Position numbers and translations under genes: made by a program. The notes beneath the pieces were generated by a model. That model did no database searches, had not been told where the DNA came from, and saw only the letters and a program-made list of their open reading frames with translations. From assembly GCA_019116185.1 (NCBI GenBank), contig DXCD01000135.1, positions 1 to 9,519 of the forward strand: a stretch of 9,519 nt of DNA, read 5' to 3'. The stretch is from Candidatus Mediterraneibacter stercorigallinarum (GTDB lineage: Bacteria > Bacillota > Clostridia > Lachnospirales > Lachnospiraceae). Positions within the stretch are counted from its first letter, which is position 1, and each line of letters opens with the position of its first letter. Shown one piece after another: positions 1 through 6,821 of this stretch.

Positions 1-219
1 TACATCGTGGAGGAGACAGGGAAGATCCTGTTGAATGCCAAGTGCAGTACGTGCCATCTGCGCCATCTCTGCCGCACCTGCGCGGCGAGCGCCCTTCTGG
101 AGGCGGGAAGCTATGACGCCGTGCCGGAGTACATGTGCAGATATGCTGAGGAGTCTCTGAGATTATTGAGAGAAGAATGGGAGAAATTGAAGAATGGACA
201 GGATATTTCAGATAGGTGA
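1..219 (+). CDS. Radical SAM/SPASM domain protein, C-terminal end (5' partial)
   Basis: The reading frame is open from the first base, so this is the last 72 codons of a larger gene. It carries a cysteine cluster, C15-x2-C18-x5-C24-x2-C27, with a further Cys at residue 46 (counting from base 1). This resembles the end of a SPASM domain, which holds auxiliary iron-sulfur clusters in radical SAM enzymes that modify peptides. After the last Cys comes a short charged helix (EESLRLLREEWEKLKN) and the stop. The catalytic CxxxCxxC radical SAM motif would be upstream and is not visible, so the reaction cannot be stated. The end overlaps the next gene by 26 bp, which implies co-translation. The call rests on Cys spacing and context; another Cys-rich iron-sulfur or zinc protein is possible. 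Confidence 0.7.
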   Translation, partial: YIVEETGKILLNAKCSTCHLRHLCRTCAASALLEAGSYDAVPEYMCRYAEESLRLLREEWEKLKNGQDISDR

Positions 220-1087
220 TTTCAGATTCCGTATCTCTTATCCTGAGGAAGTTATACCTCCGGAAAATTTCATGAAGTTTGAATGTGCGGAATCCGACGG
301 GGGAGATGGCGTACAGGGAGATCGCGGCAGCGTGGTATATGTTTACAGTATTGAAGTGGCGGACAGCCTTCCTCTGTCAGAAGGAAGGGTCATCGCACGG
401 CGTCCGGATCTCGTTGTGCTTCAGAGTGGGGCAGATGGCGGACAGGGACTGGAGAGCCGACTTATCGGCGTGAAGGGAAATCCGGATTTTTATGCGTGCT
501 ACCGCGAGACGTCCTCGGACTCAGCGGAGGTGGTGCTTGCCAGAGATCGGATCCGGGAGTTGAACATCGACCCGATGTTTACTTCATTGCTTGCGCTTGA
601 GCGTCGCTTTGTGAAGAGAGATCAGATGATCCTGCACTGTGCTTATGTGGAATACCAGGGGGAGGCGATCCTCTTTTCCGCACCGTCGGAGACAGGGAAA
701 ACGACCCAGGCGAATCTGTGGGAGAAGCACCGGGGCAGCCGGACGATTAATGGTGATCGTGCACTTCTGGGGAAAAAGGATGGCAGATGGACAGCCCAGG
801 GATGGCCGGTGTGCGGCACGTCGGAGATATGTAATAATGAGGCGATTCCCATCCGTGCGGTTGTCATGCTGAGCCAGGCAAAAGAAAACCGCGCAGCAAG
901 ACTGACACCGGGGCATGCATTTCCGCTTCTGTATAGTCAGATTACGGTGAATAAATGGAATAAGGAAGATCATGTCCATACTATGGATTTGATTGATGAC
1001 TTTCTGGGGAATGTTCCTGTATTTCATCTGGGCTGCACAATCTCGGAAGAGGCAGTGGAATGTCTGGAAAGGGTGCTGGGGACGTAA
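194..1087 (+). CDS. HPr kinase/PEP carboxykinase-fold P-loop protein, putative RiPP-associated kinase
   Basis: A 297-residue soluble protein. The C-terminal half (about 140-297) looks like the HPr-kinase/PEPCK-type nucleotide-binding fold: a His-containing strand (LHCAYVEY, H148), a P-loop (SAPSETGKTT, 162-171), an acidic INGDR motif at 185-189 where this superfamily usually has Asp residues for metal and catalysis, and GWPVCGTSE at 203-211. The N-terminal half is not recognisable to me. Relatives with this fold sit in lasso-peptide and SPASM clusters, and some phosphorylate precursor peptides. A role as a peptide kinase or as a nucleotide-dependent partner of the adjacent maturase is inference. 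The start at 194 follows GGGAG with 10 bases between and lies inside the end of the upstream gene. It is a poor match to true HPr kinase in length and N-terminus, so it is not called hprK. Confidence 0.7.
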   Translation: MDRIFQIGDFRFRISYPEEVIPPENFMKFECAESDGGDGVQGDRGSVVYVYSIEVADSLPLSEGRVIARRPDLVVLQSGADGGQGLESRLIGVKGNPDFYACYRETSSDSAEVVLARDRIRELNIDPMFTSLLALERRFVKRDQMILHCAYVEYQGEAILFSAPSETGKTTQANLWEKHRGSRTINGDRALLGKKDGRWTAQGWPVCGTSEICNNEAIPIRAVVMLSQAKENRAARLTPGHAFPLLYSQITVNKWNKEDHVHTMDLIDDFLGNVPVFHLGCTISEEAVECLERVLGT

Positions 1088-1126
1088 ATGAGTCCCGGAT
1101 CACTCTGCGAATTTTGGAAAGATATA

Positions 1127-1155
1127 TTGTTTTTTAAGGAGAAAGAGAGTATAAT
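1127..1155 (+). promoter_or_regulatory. Sigma-A-type promoter for the ABC exporter
   Basis: TTGTTT at 1127-1132 and a perfect TATAAT at 1150-1155 are separated by exactly 17 bp. Transcription would start near 1162, giving a leader of roughly 114 nt before the ATG at 1276. It lies in the 188-bp gap after the P-loop gene, so the exporter and peptidase can be transcribed separately from the maturase genes. Predicted from sequence only. Confidence 0.7.
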
Positions 1156-1199
1156 CGTTCCCATAGCTTAGAGATAATTGATACAGAAGGTATTTAACT

Positions 1200-1232
1200 A
1201 AAGGAAAATAACAGAGGAAGTTGTTTTCCTTT
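1200..1232 (+). promoter_or_regulatory. Leader hairpin upstream of the ABC exporter, possible attenuator
   Basis: AAAGGAAAATAAC (1200-1212) can pair with GTTGTTTTCCTTT (1220-1232) over 13 bp with a single G-U wobble. The 7-base loop is AGAGGAA, itself purine-rich like a Shine-Dalgarno sequence. The descending arm continues into CTTTTA, giving a T-rich tail. It lies between the predicted start point (about 1162) and the ABC gene, so it could be a weak intrinsic terminator/attenuator or an mRNA-stabilising structure. The stem is AT-rich, so strong termination is doubtful. I recognise no known riboswitch class. Confidence 0.45.
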
Positions 1233-1275
1233 CTTTTATGTACAGTAATCGAAGGGACAGATTAAGAGGTGAACC

Positions 1276-3066
1276 ATGGACGAAGAAAATCAGAACCAAA
1301 ACAAAAACCCGGCCTTTGAATCCCTGGATATCCTGATATCCAGATGGAAGGACGGGACGTTTGCAGAGATCATAGATGACTGGAAGTGGATTTTCAGCTA
1401 CAGCGCGCGCTACAAGAGTGCAATTGCCTTTTATCTTATCCTTGGTATTTTCAGTACTTCCATGGGGCTTGTAAGCAGTGTGGCGGGTAAATATATGATT
1501 GATATTATTACGGGGCATGATTCCAGCAGGCTGTGGGTCATGATCGTAATCATGGTGGGAAGTACAGTGTTCAGTCTCGTATTCGGAAGTATTATCAGCC
1601 GGATTACGGCGAAACTGAGCATTGATATTAATAATGATATCCAGGCGGATATTTTTGATAAGATCGTGGATGCGGACTGGCTGTCACTGAATGAATATTC
1701 AAACGGTGACATTCTGAACCGGTTTAACGGGGATATCGGTACGGTCAGCAGCAACGCGATCAGCTGGCTTCCCACTATCATAATAGCAATTTATAATTTC
1801 ATCGCTACGTTTTTTGTGATCCTGCACTATGACTGGATCATGGCTGTGATTGCTCTGTGCAGCGCGCCGTTTATGCTGCTTATGTCCCGCTTTGTGATCA
1901 AGAAGCAGAGAGATTACAGCAAAAAGGTGAGGGAGATGAGCTCCGAATTGATGACTTTCGAGGTGGAGGCGATCTACAATTTTGATACGATCAAGTCTTT
2001 CGGCATTGCGCCCCATTACAGCAAAAAGATGCGCTGGTGGCAGGGGAAGTTCCGGGATATCAGCCTGAAATATAATTTGTTCAGCATCAAGACGAATATT
2101 CTGATGTCTGTTATGGGCACACTGGTGCAGTTCCTTGCATTCGGGTATTGTCTGTTTCGTCTCTGGAGCAATGACATTACATACGGGACTATGACTCTGT
2201 TTCTTCAGCAGAGGAGCAAACTGTCATCAGCATTCAGCAATGTGGTATCTATCATCCCGTCTTTCCTGAACAGCTCAGTATCCGCGCACAGGATCAGAGA
2301 GCTGGTACAGCTCCCGAGGGAAGTGCATATTCCGGAGAGCGGTGAGATGGACAAGTATGCGGAGCAGGGCTTTCGCGTGCAGATGGAGGATGTGAATTTC
2401 TCCTATATAGAGGGAACTCAGGTGATCACGGAGTCCGCGTTTGAAGCGAATCCGGGTGAGATCGTTGCCTTGGTGGGGCCGTCCGGAGAGGGGAAAACCA
2501 CTATGATTCGACTGATCCTCGGGCTGGTCCGTCCTCAGGACGGCGGTGTGACATTGTGCGCAGCAGACGGCAGCAGCATTGAGATGAATGCGGAAACACG
2601 GCATCTTTTTGCATATGTGCCCCAGGGAAATACGATTATATCCGGCACCATTGCTGAAAATATGCGGATGGTGAAGGAAGATGCTACGGACGAGGAAATC
2701 ATCGATGCCCTGAAAGTATCCTGTGCATGGGATTTTGTGGAGAAGCTGCCGGATACGATCAACAGCAATCTGGGAGAACGTGGACGTGGGCTCTCCGAGG
2801 GACAGGCGCAGCGTATCGCTATTGCAAGGGCAGTCTTAAGAGATGCGCCGGTATTGCTTCTGGATGAGGCGACCTCCGCTCTTGATGTGACGACAGAACG
2901 AACGGTGTTGCGCAACATTGTGAAGCGGCATCCGAATAAGACCTGTATTGTCACCACGCACCGCCCGAGTGTGCTGAATTTGTGTCAGAGGGTGTACCGG
3001 GTTATGGAGACTCATGTGACAGAGCTGAGTGAAGAAGAGTCCAGCCGTATGGCCATGGATTTCTGA
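1276..3066 (+). CDS. ABC exporter, fused permease and ATPase
   Basis: A 596-residue half-transporter with a type IV exporter layout. A cytoplasmic N-terminus of about 45 residues precedes hydrophobic segments near 47-70, 86-108, 164-184, 187-205 and 270-297, followed by a complete ATPase domain from about 368. The ATPase has Walker A GPSGEGKTT (401-409), Q-loop Q450 in YVPQG, signature LSEGQ (506-510), Walker B VLLLDE (526-531), D-loop SALD and the switch His in TTHRP (H562), so it should hydrolyse ATP. There is no N-terminal C39 peptidase domain, so any leader cleavage must come from another protein, perhaps the S26 peptidase encoded 55 bp downstream. It likely works as a homodimer in the membrane. 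The start is set by AGAGGTGA six bases upstream. The substrate is not identifiable from sequence; a modified peptide is inferred from the neighbours, and lipids or drugs are alternatives. Confidence 0.93.
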   Translation: MDEENQNQNKNPAFESLDILISRWKDGTFAEIIDDWKWIFSYSARYKSAIAFYLILGIFSTSMGLVSSVAGKYMIDIITGHDSSRLWVMIVIMVGSTVFSLVFGSIISRITAKLSIDINNDIQADIFDKIVDADWLSLNEYSNGDILNRFNGDIGTVSSNAISWLPTIIIAIYNFIATFFVILHYDWIMAVIALCSAPFMLLMSRFVIKKQRDYSKKVREMSSELMTFEVEAIYNFDTIKSFGIAPHYSKKMRWWQGKFRDISLKYNLFSIKTNILMSVMGTLVQFLAFGYCLFRLWSNDITYGTMTLFLQQRSKLSSAFSNVVSIIPSFLNSSVSAHRIRELVQLPREVHIPESGEMDKYAEQGFRVQMEDVNFSYIEGTQVITESAFEANPGEIVALVGPSGEGKTTMIRLILGLVRPQDGGVTLCAADGSSIEMNAETRHLFAYVPQGNTIISGTIAENMRMVKEDATDEEIIDALKVSCAWDFVEKLPDTINSNLGERGRGLSEGQAQRIAIARAVLRDAPVLLLDEATSALDVTTERTVLRNIVKRHPNKTCIVTTHRPSVLNLCQRVYRVMETHVTELSEEESSRMAMDF

Positions 3067-3121
3067 CGGAGAAGTGAGCGGAGGCATGCACGATTGACGG
3101 GCTTCGAATAAGGGGGAACTT

Positions 3122-3577
3122 ATGGATGTAAAACAGGTTGATACAAGAGAATATGTGTCTGTTCTGCGGGAGATCGCAGAGGAGGGAAAGGTTGTGTCTA
3201 TGCTGATCGCGGGAAGCAGTATGGCTCCGTTCCTCTGTCATAACCGGGATTATATTTATTTTACAAGACCGGAAAGAGAGCTGCGCAGAGGCGATATGGT
3301 CTTCTATCAGAGGGACGGAGGGCGGTATGTGATGCACCGTATATACAAAATTAAGCCTGACGGGTACTATATGGTGGGAGATGCGCAGACCCAGATCGAG
3401 GGACCTCTGCGGCGGGACCAGATTTTTGCGCTTATTATACAGGCAAAGCGGAAAGGAAAGATGATCCGTCCGGGAGACTTCTGGTGGGAATTTTTTGAAC
3501 ATGTATGGATCAGGATCGTGCCTGCACGCAGGGTCATGGCGCTGCTGTACGGGATTCTGGCGGGAAAAATACACTGA
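3122..3577 (+). CDS. S26-family signal peptidase-like protein (Ser-His type)
   Basis: A 151-residue protein with the core motifs of the S24/S26 serine peptidases. GSSMAPFL places the nucleophile at S33, RRGDMVFY (56-63) is the strand before the base, MHRI places a His at residue 72, and GDAQTQIEGP (86-95) corresponds to the conserved box with its downstream Pro. The His at the position of the usual catalytic Lys is as in SipW/Sec11-type enzymes rather than classical bacterial LepB. No N-terminal membrane anchor is seen; the only hydrophobic stretch is near the C-terminus (about 136-147) and is short. The start follows AGGGGGA with 4 bases between. It lies 55 bp after the ABC exporter with no terminator visible between, so they are probably co-transcribed. 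Likely role: cleaving the leader of the exported substrate (inference). Confidence 0.8.
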   Translation: MDVKQVDTREYVSVLREIAEEGKVVSMLIAGSSMAPFLCHNRDYIYFTRPERELRRGDMVFYQRDGGRYVMHRIYKIKPDGYYMVGDAQTQIEGPLRRDQIFALIIQAKRKGKMIRPGDFWWEFFEHVWIRIVPARRVMALLYGILAGKIH

Positions 3578-3635
3578 CCGCATCAGTATCTGGCGCGGCG
3601 TAATAGTGCAATATGTGGAAATCATGTGTAAAGTG
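3578..3635 (+). other. Short intergenic spacer between the peptidase and the polysaccharide operon
   Basis: This stretch lies between the peptidase stop and the next promoter. I see no clear intrinsic terminator (no GC-rich stem followed by a T run) and no coding potential, so read-through from block 1 into block 2 cannot be excluded. Confidence 0.4.
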
Positions 3636-3664
3636 TTCACAGCTTTTTGAAAACATGGTATAAT
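3636..3664 (+). promoter_or_regulatory. Extended -10 sigma-A promoter for the polysaccharide operon
   Basis: TTCACA (3636-3641, five of six matches to TTGACA) and TATAAT (3659-3664) are 17 bp apart, with TG at 3656-3657 giving an extended -10 (TGGTATAAT). Transcription would start near 3671, leaving a leader of about 35 nt before the phosphatase ATG at 3706, which has AAGGAAA (3694-3700) as its ribosome binding site. The -35 overlaps a TGTG-N9-CACA dyad (3625-3641), and TTGAAA-N11-TTTCAA (3647-3669) flanks the -10. Either could be an operator, but both are short. Confidence 0.75.
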
Positions 3665-3705
3665 TTCAATTTGTAATCGGAACTTGTATTTAAAAGGAAA
3701 GATAA

Positions 3706-4482
3706 ATGATAGATATACATACGCATATACTTCCGGGAGTGGATGACGGAGCGCGGGACATCTATGACAGCATAGAAATGGCAGAGCTGGCATATGAGAG
3801 CGGGACAAAGATCATTGTTGCGACGCCCCACTGTAATATTCCCGGGCTGTATGACAATTATTTAGGGGAAGAATATGTCCGGAATTTCCAGGATGCCAAG
3901 GAAATCCTGAAAAGGGAGGTGCCCGGGATCACGCTTCTGGCGGGGATGGAGGTTTTTACAACAGAGGATGTCCCACGGCTGTTGTCAGACGGAAAGATAT
4001 TTCCTATTAATCGGACAAAATATGTTCTCATGGAATTTGATTTCCGCGAGAATCCGGCTTTTGCGCACCGGCTGCTGAAACGGGTGCGGGAAGTCAGGGC
4101 GATACCGGTGGTTGCCCACGCAGAGCGGTATGAATTCATTCAGGACGATCCGGAGATCGTATACCGCTGGAGGCAGGAAGGATATGAGATACAGGTCAAT
4201 AAGGGGAGCTTTATGGGGAGGTTCGGGCGCCGCGCTCAGGAGACTGCTTATGAGCTGCTGAACCACAATCTTGTCAGCGCGATTGCCAGCGATGCTCACA
4301 GTCCGTTACAGCGGACAACATGTATGGCGGATGCCTATAATGATCTTCTGAAAGATTACCCGAGGGAATACTTGGATGTACTGTTCAACACAAATCCCCA
4401 GAGAATATGCAATGGGGAAAAGACGGTGCAGTTTCGGAAAATTTCATTTCGAGAACCATACGGCTGGAAGGAGAACGCATAA
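3706..4482 (+). CDS. cpsB: CpsB/YwqE-type manganese-dependent protein tyrosine phosphatase (PHP fold)
   Basis: A 258-residue cytoplasmic protein with the full set of PHP-fold metal ligands: MIDIHTH at the N-terminus (H5, H7), GVDDGARD (12-18), ATPHCN (H42), GMEVF (E82), AHAERY (H138) and SDAHS (D196, H198). Length and motif order match CpsB/CapC/YwqE phosphatases of Gram-positive capsule loci, which remove phosphate from the Tyr tails of BY-kinases and so reset capsule assembly. Two such kinases follow in the same operon, which supports this role. It is the first gene after a strong promoter; its stop directly abuts the ATG of the next gene. Histidinol phosphatase and polymerase PHP proteins share the fold, but context favours CpsB. 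Confidence 0.93.
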   Translation: MIDIHTHILPGVDDGARDIYDSIEMAELAYESGTKIIVATPHCNIPGLYDNYLGEEYVRNFQDAKEILKREVPGITLLAGMEVFTTEDVPRLLSDGKIFPINRTKYVLMEFDFRENPAFAHRLLKRVREVRAIPVVAHAERYEFIQDDPEIVYRWRQEGYEIQVNKGSFMGRFGRRAQETAYELLNHNLVSAIASDAHSPLQRTTCMADAYNDLLKDYPREYLDVLFNTNPQRICNGEKTVQFRKISFREPYGWKENA

Positions 4483-5352
4483 ATGAGAAGGCTGAGGATT
4501 GCGGTGGCTGCGCTTTTTGTGCTGTCATTAGCTACATTTATTACCTATAATATAGTGGACAGGATCACACAAGATCATACACCTCCGGTTATCACTTGTA
4601 CGGAGGATACAGTCTCTGTCAGCGTGGCGGATGAAGACTCGCTGCTCCTGCAGGGCATGACAGCAGAGGACAACCGAGATGGTGATCTGACAGATTCGAT
4701 CCGTGTTTCGTCAATGTCAAACTTCACCGAACCGGGCAAGCGCACGGTCAACTATGTAGTATTTGATAAAGCAAACCAGGCAGCGACTTATACAAGAACC
4801 CTGCAGTATACGGATTATACATCTCCAGAGATTATGCTGTCAGCACCGCTCCGCTACAGTCTGGAGGATATGGCTGAAGTGAATCTGACAGAGAATATGA
4901 GCGTGGAGGACTGCCTGGACGGGGATATCAGACAGCAGATCCGGGCGGCTTACAGTGATTCATCGTATATTGTCGGCGCAGGGGATTATCCGGTACAGGT
5001 GCAGGTGAGCAACAGTGCAGGGGATACCTGCTCCGTTGCGTTGACGGTTACTGTGACAGATCCGACGGATCCTCTTGAACGTGAAAAGTATTATCCCGTG
5101 CTGTCGCAGTATATTGCTTATACTGGCGTGGGGCAGGCATTGGATCTGAACTCGTTTGTAATCGGACTGGAAAGAAATGGTACGGAGTATCTGTTTGCTG
5201 AGGATGGAGATATGCTTCCGGGCGGCTTGGAGAGTGTTGTGGTATCCGGTACAGTGGATTATCAGACTGCCGGATGCTATACAGTGGATTATCAGTTTAC
5301 CACAGCAGACGGGGTGACGGCATCGACAAAATTGGCAGTAGTAGTGAGGTAG
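4483..5352 (+). CDS. Membrane-anchored protein with DUF5011-like Ig domains
   Basis: A 289-residue protein with one N-terminal membrane segment (about 5-23) after a basic MRRLR, and no lipobox, so the rest should lie outside the cell. Two repeats carry the DxxDGD signature of DUF5011-type Ig-like domains (D63-D68 with GDLTDSI; D143-D148 with GDIRQQI), spanning about 34-109 and 113-193. A third beta-rich segment (about 200-289) lacks this signature. A pentapeptide TVDYQ occurs at 257-261 and 267-271, encoded by an exact 15-bp repeat. The start immediately follows the phosphatase stop, with AAGGAG nine bases upstream. Being between the phosphatase and the kinases suggests it acts in polysaccharide export or surface assembly, perhaps as an extracellular partner of the chain-length domains. 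Its function is not known to me. Confidence 0.8.
   Translation: MRRLRIAVAALFVLSLATFITYNIVDRITQDHTPPVITCTEDTVSVSVADEDSLLLQGMTAEDNRDGDLTDSIRVSSMSNFTEPGKRTVNYVVFDKANQAATYTRTLQYTDYTSPEIMLSAPLRYSLEDMAEVNLTENMSVEDCLDGDIRQQIRAAYSDSSYIVGAGDYPVQVQVSNSAGDTCSVALTVTVTDPTDPLEREKYYPVLSQYIAYTGVGQALDLNSFVIGLERNGTEYLFAEDGDMLPGGLESVVVSGTVDYQTAGCYTVDYQFTTADGVTASTKLAVVVR
5251..5295 (+). repeat. Exact 15-bp direct repeat inside the Ig-domain gene
   Basis: ACAGTGGATTATCAG occurs at 5251-5265 and 5281-5295, a 30-bp period that keeps the reading frame (TVDYQ twice, ten residues apart). It probably reflects two adjacent beta strands, but it could allow in-frame 30-bp deletion or duplication. Confidence 0.75.
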
Positions 5353-5357
5353 CACGG

Positions 5358-6821
5358 ATGGAGAAAACGACGGGGCAGACATTAGAAAATTATAAAATAG
5401 AGCCATTTACGCTGGTGCACGACATTGTTGTAAACTGGTGGGTGATACTGCTTGGGGCATTGTCGGCAGTGATGCTGACGTATATTTTCCTGAGCGTGCG
5501 GTATGTGCCGGAATACACGACAAAGACGACCTTTGTTGTGTCGAACCGGAACACCTCGGCCTCCTATTCAACCTTGAGTTCGTCAAGCACGATGGCGACT
5601 ACATTCCAGCGGATCATTGAGAGCAATGCTATGCAGGAAATCCTGTGCAGCAAACTGGGAGTAGAGGAAATTGATGGAGAGATCCGGGCAGATGTAGCAG
5701 AAGGAACCAATCTCCTGGAGCTGAGAGTGACCGCACCTTCTTCCAGGGAATCCTTTGATATCATGGAGGGGATCCTGGAGAATTACTCAAGCATTTCCTT
5801 TTATACTCTGGGGGATATCGTACTGAATGTGCTGGAAAATCCGACGATTGCATTTTCTCCGGACAATCCGCTTAATATGAGCGGGACGCTGAAACAGGTG
5901 TTTCTACTGGCTGCTGCGGCGTTTGCAGCGCTGTTCGGAATCCTTTCTGTGATGAGGGATACATTAAAGACAGAGGATGATGTGGAGGAAAAACTGGATG
6001 CGAGAAGCTTCGGTGCCATTGCATATGAACCGAAATATAAAACTCTGCGGGAAATGCTGCGGCGCAAAAAGCGGGGGCTTCTTATCACGGATCCTTTAGC
6101 TGGTTTCGGCTTTGTAGAAAGCTATCGTAAACTGTCTTCCAAAGTGGAATATCGGATGGAGAAGGAAGGGTGGCGGACTCTCGTAGTTACAAGTGTATCG
6201 GAAAACGAAGGAAAGTCTACCGTGGCGGCAAACCTTGCGATCAGTCTGGCCAAGATGGATTACCGGGTTGTGCTTGTTGACGGAGATCTGAGGCGTCCGG
6301 CGCAGTTCCTTATCTTTGGACTGCATCCAAAAGAAGAAAACGAGCTGGGAGAATTCCTTAAACGGAAAAATAACCACGAACTCCTTATGAAAACGAAGGT
6401 GCCGAAGCTGTATGTGATCGGCGGTCGCAACTGTTATGCTTCTTCCACGGATATACTGCAGACTGATATTACACGGAAGTTTTTAAACAGGTGCAAGGAG
6501 TCCGCAGATTTTGTGATCATAGACTCCTCTCCAACGGCGGTCCTCGGCGATGCGGAGATCTGGGCGCAGTATGCGGATGCTGTGCTTTTTGTGGAACGGC
6601 AGAACTTCATTTATGCGGAAGATATCAATACAATGATCGACAAGTTCCGGGCCCAGCGCTCAAATGTCCTTGGGGTCGTCATGAACGGCGTGCAGTCATT
6701 CGGCAGCGTTGCAAATGCTACTCTTGGCAGATACGGAAGCAGGTACGGCGAGTACGGGCACTACGGAAAGTATGGCAAGTATGGGAAGACTCATAAAGAA
6801 AGTGAAAATGGCGAACAATGA
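5358..6821 (+). CDS. Fused Wzz-like chain-length domain and BY-kinase, copy 1
   Basis: A 487-residue protein. Membrane segments at about 26-46 and 180-198 bracket an extracellular Wzz/CpsC-like domain; the Pro-containing stretch before the second (SPDNPLNMSG) fits this family. The cytoplasmic half is a BY-kinase: Walker A SENEGKST (281-288), Walker A' VVLVDGDLRRP (304-314), Walker B FVIID (385-389), and a tail with Tyr at 459, 463, 466, 469, 472 and 475 as likely autophosphorylation sites. The oligomerisation motif ExxRxxR reads E254-SY-R257-KL-S260, with Ser replacing the last Arg. Role: regulating polymer length and export, reset by the upstream phosphatase. I chose the ATG at 5358 because GAGGT lies seven bases upstream; an in-frame ATG at 5274 would run 79 bp into the preceding gene. 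Most Gram-positive systems split these domains into two proteins (CpsC and CpsD). Confidence 0.9.
   Translation: MEKTTGQTLENYKIEPFTLVHDIVVNWWVILLGALSAVMLTYIFLSVRYVPEYTTKTTFVVSNRNTSASYSTLSSSSTMATTFQRIIESNAMQEILCSKLGVEEIDGEIRADVAEGTNLLELRVTAPSSRESFDIMEGILENYSSISFYTLGDIVLNVLENPTIAFSPDNPLNMSGTLKQVFLLAAAAFAALFGILSVMRDTLKTEDDVEEKLDARSFGAIAYEPKYKTLREMLRRKKRGLLITDPLAGFGFVESYRKLSSKVEYRMEKEGWRTLVVTSVSENEGKSTVAANLAISLAKMDYRVVLVDGDLRRPAQFLIFGLHPKEENELGEFLKRKNNHELLMKTKVPKLYVIGGRNCYASSTDILQTDITRKFLNRCKESADFVIIDSSPTAVLGDAEIWAQYADAVLFVERQNFIYAEDINTMIDKFRAQRSNVLGVVMNGVQSFGSVANATLGRYGSRYGEYGHYGKYGKYGKTHKESENGEQ
6730..6783 (+). repeat. Tyr-Gly-rich repeat encoding the phosphoacceptor tail of kinase copy 1
   Basis: Six TAC/TAT-GG(A/C/G) units, mostly in 9-bp steps (x-Tyr-Gly), encode the RYG, EYG, HYG and KYG triplets at the C-terminus. 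AAGTATGG repeats exactly at the end. This is the expected substrate tail of a BY-kinase, and the short DNA repeats could change its length by slippage. Confidence 0.7.

Noticed and set aside
1238..1336. 32-codon ORF starting in the leader and overlapping the ABC gene start
   Set aside because: No ribosome binding site at suitable spacing, and its composition (many Lys, Arg, Thr) looks like an out-of-frame reading of the ABC gene.
3086..3097. Three-codon ATG-to-stop ORF after GGAGG between the ABC and peptidase genes
   Set aside because: Too short to be a gene, and nothing indicates regulatory translation.
3002..3808. 268-codon open frame on the minus strand
   Set aside because: It is antisense to the ABC, peptidase and phosphatase genes, which have clear motifs; its translation is rich in His, Ser and Pro with no recognisable domain.
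5274..5357. Upstream in-frame ATG extending kinase copy 1 by 28 residues
   Set aside because: It overlaps the preceding gene by 79 bp, the added residues are unlike the family, and the ATG at 5358 has a well-placed ribosome binding site.
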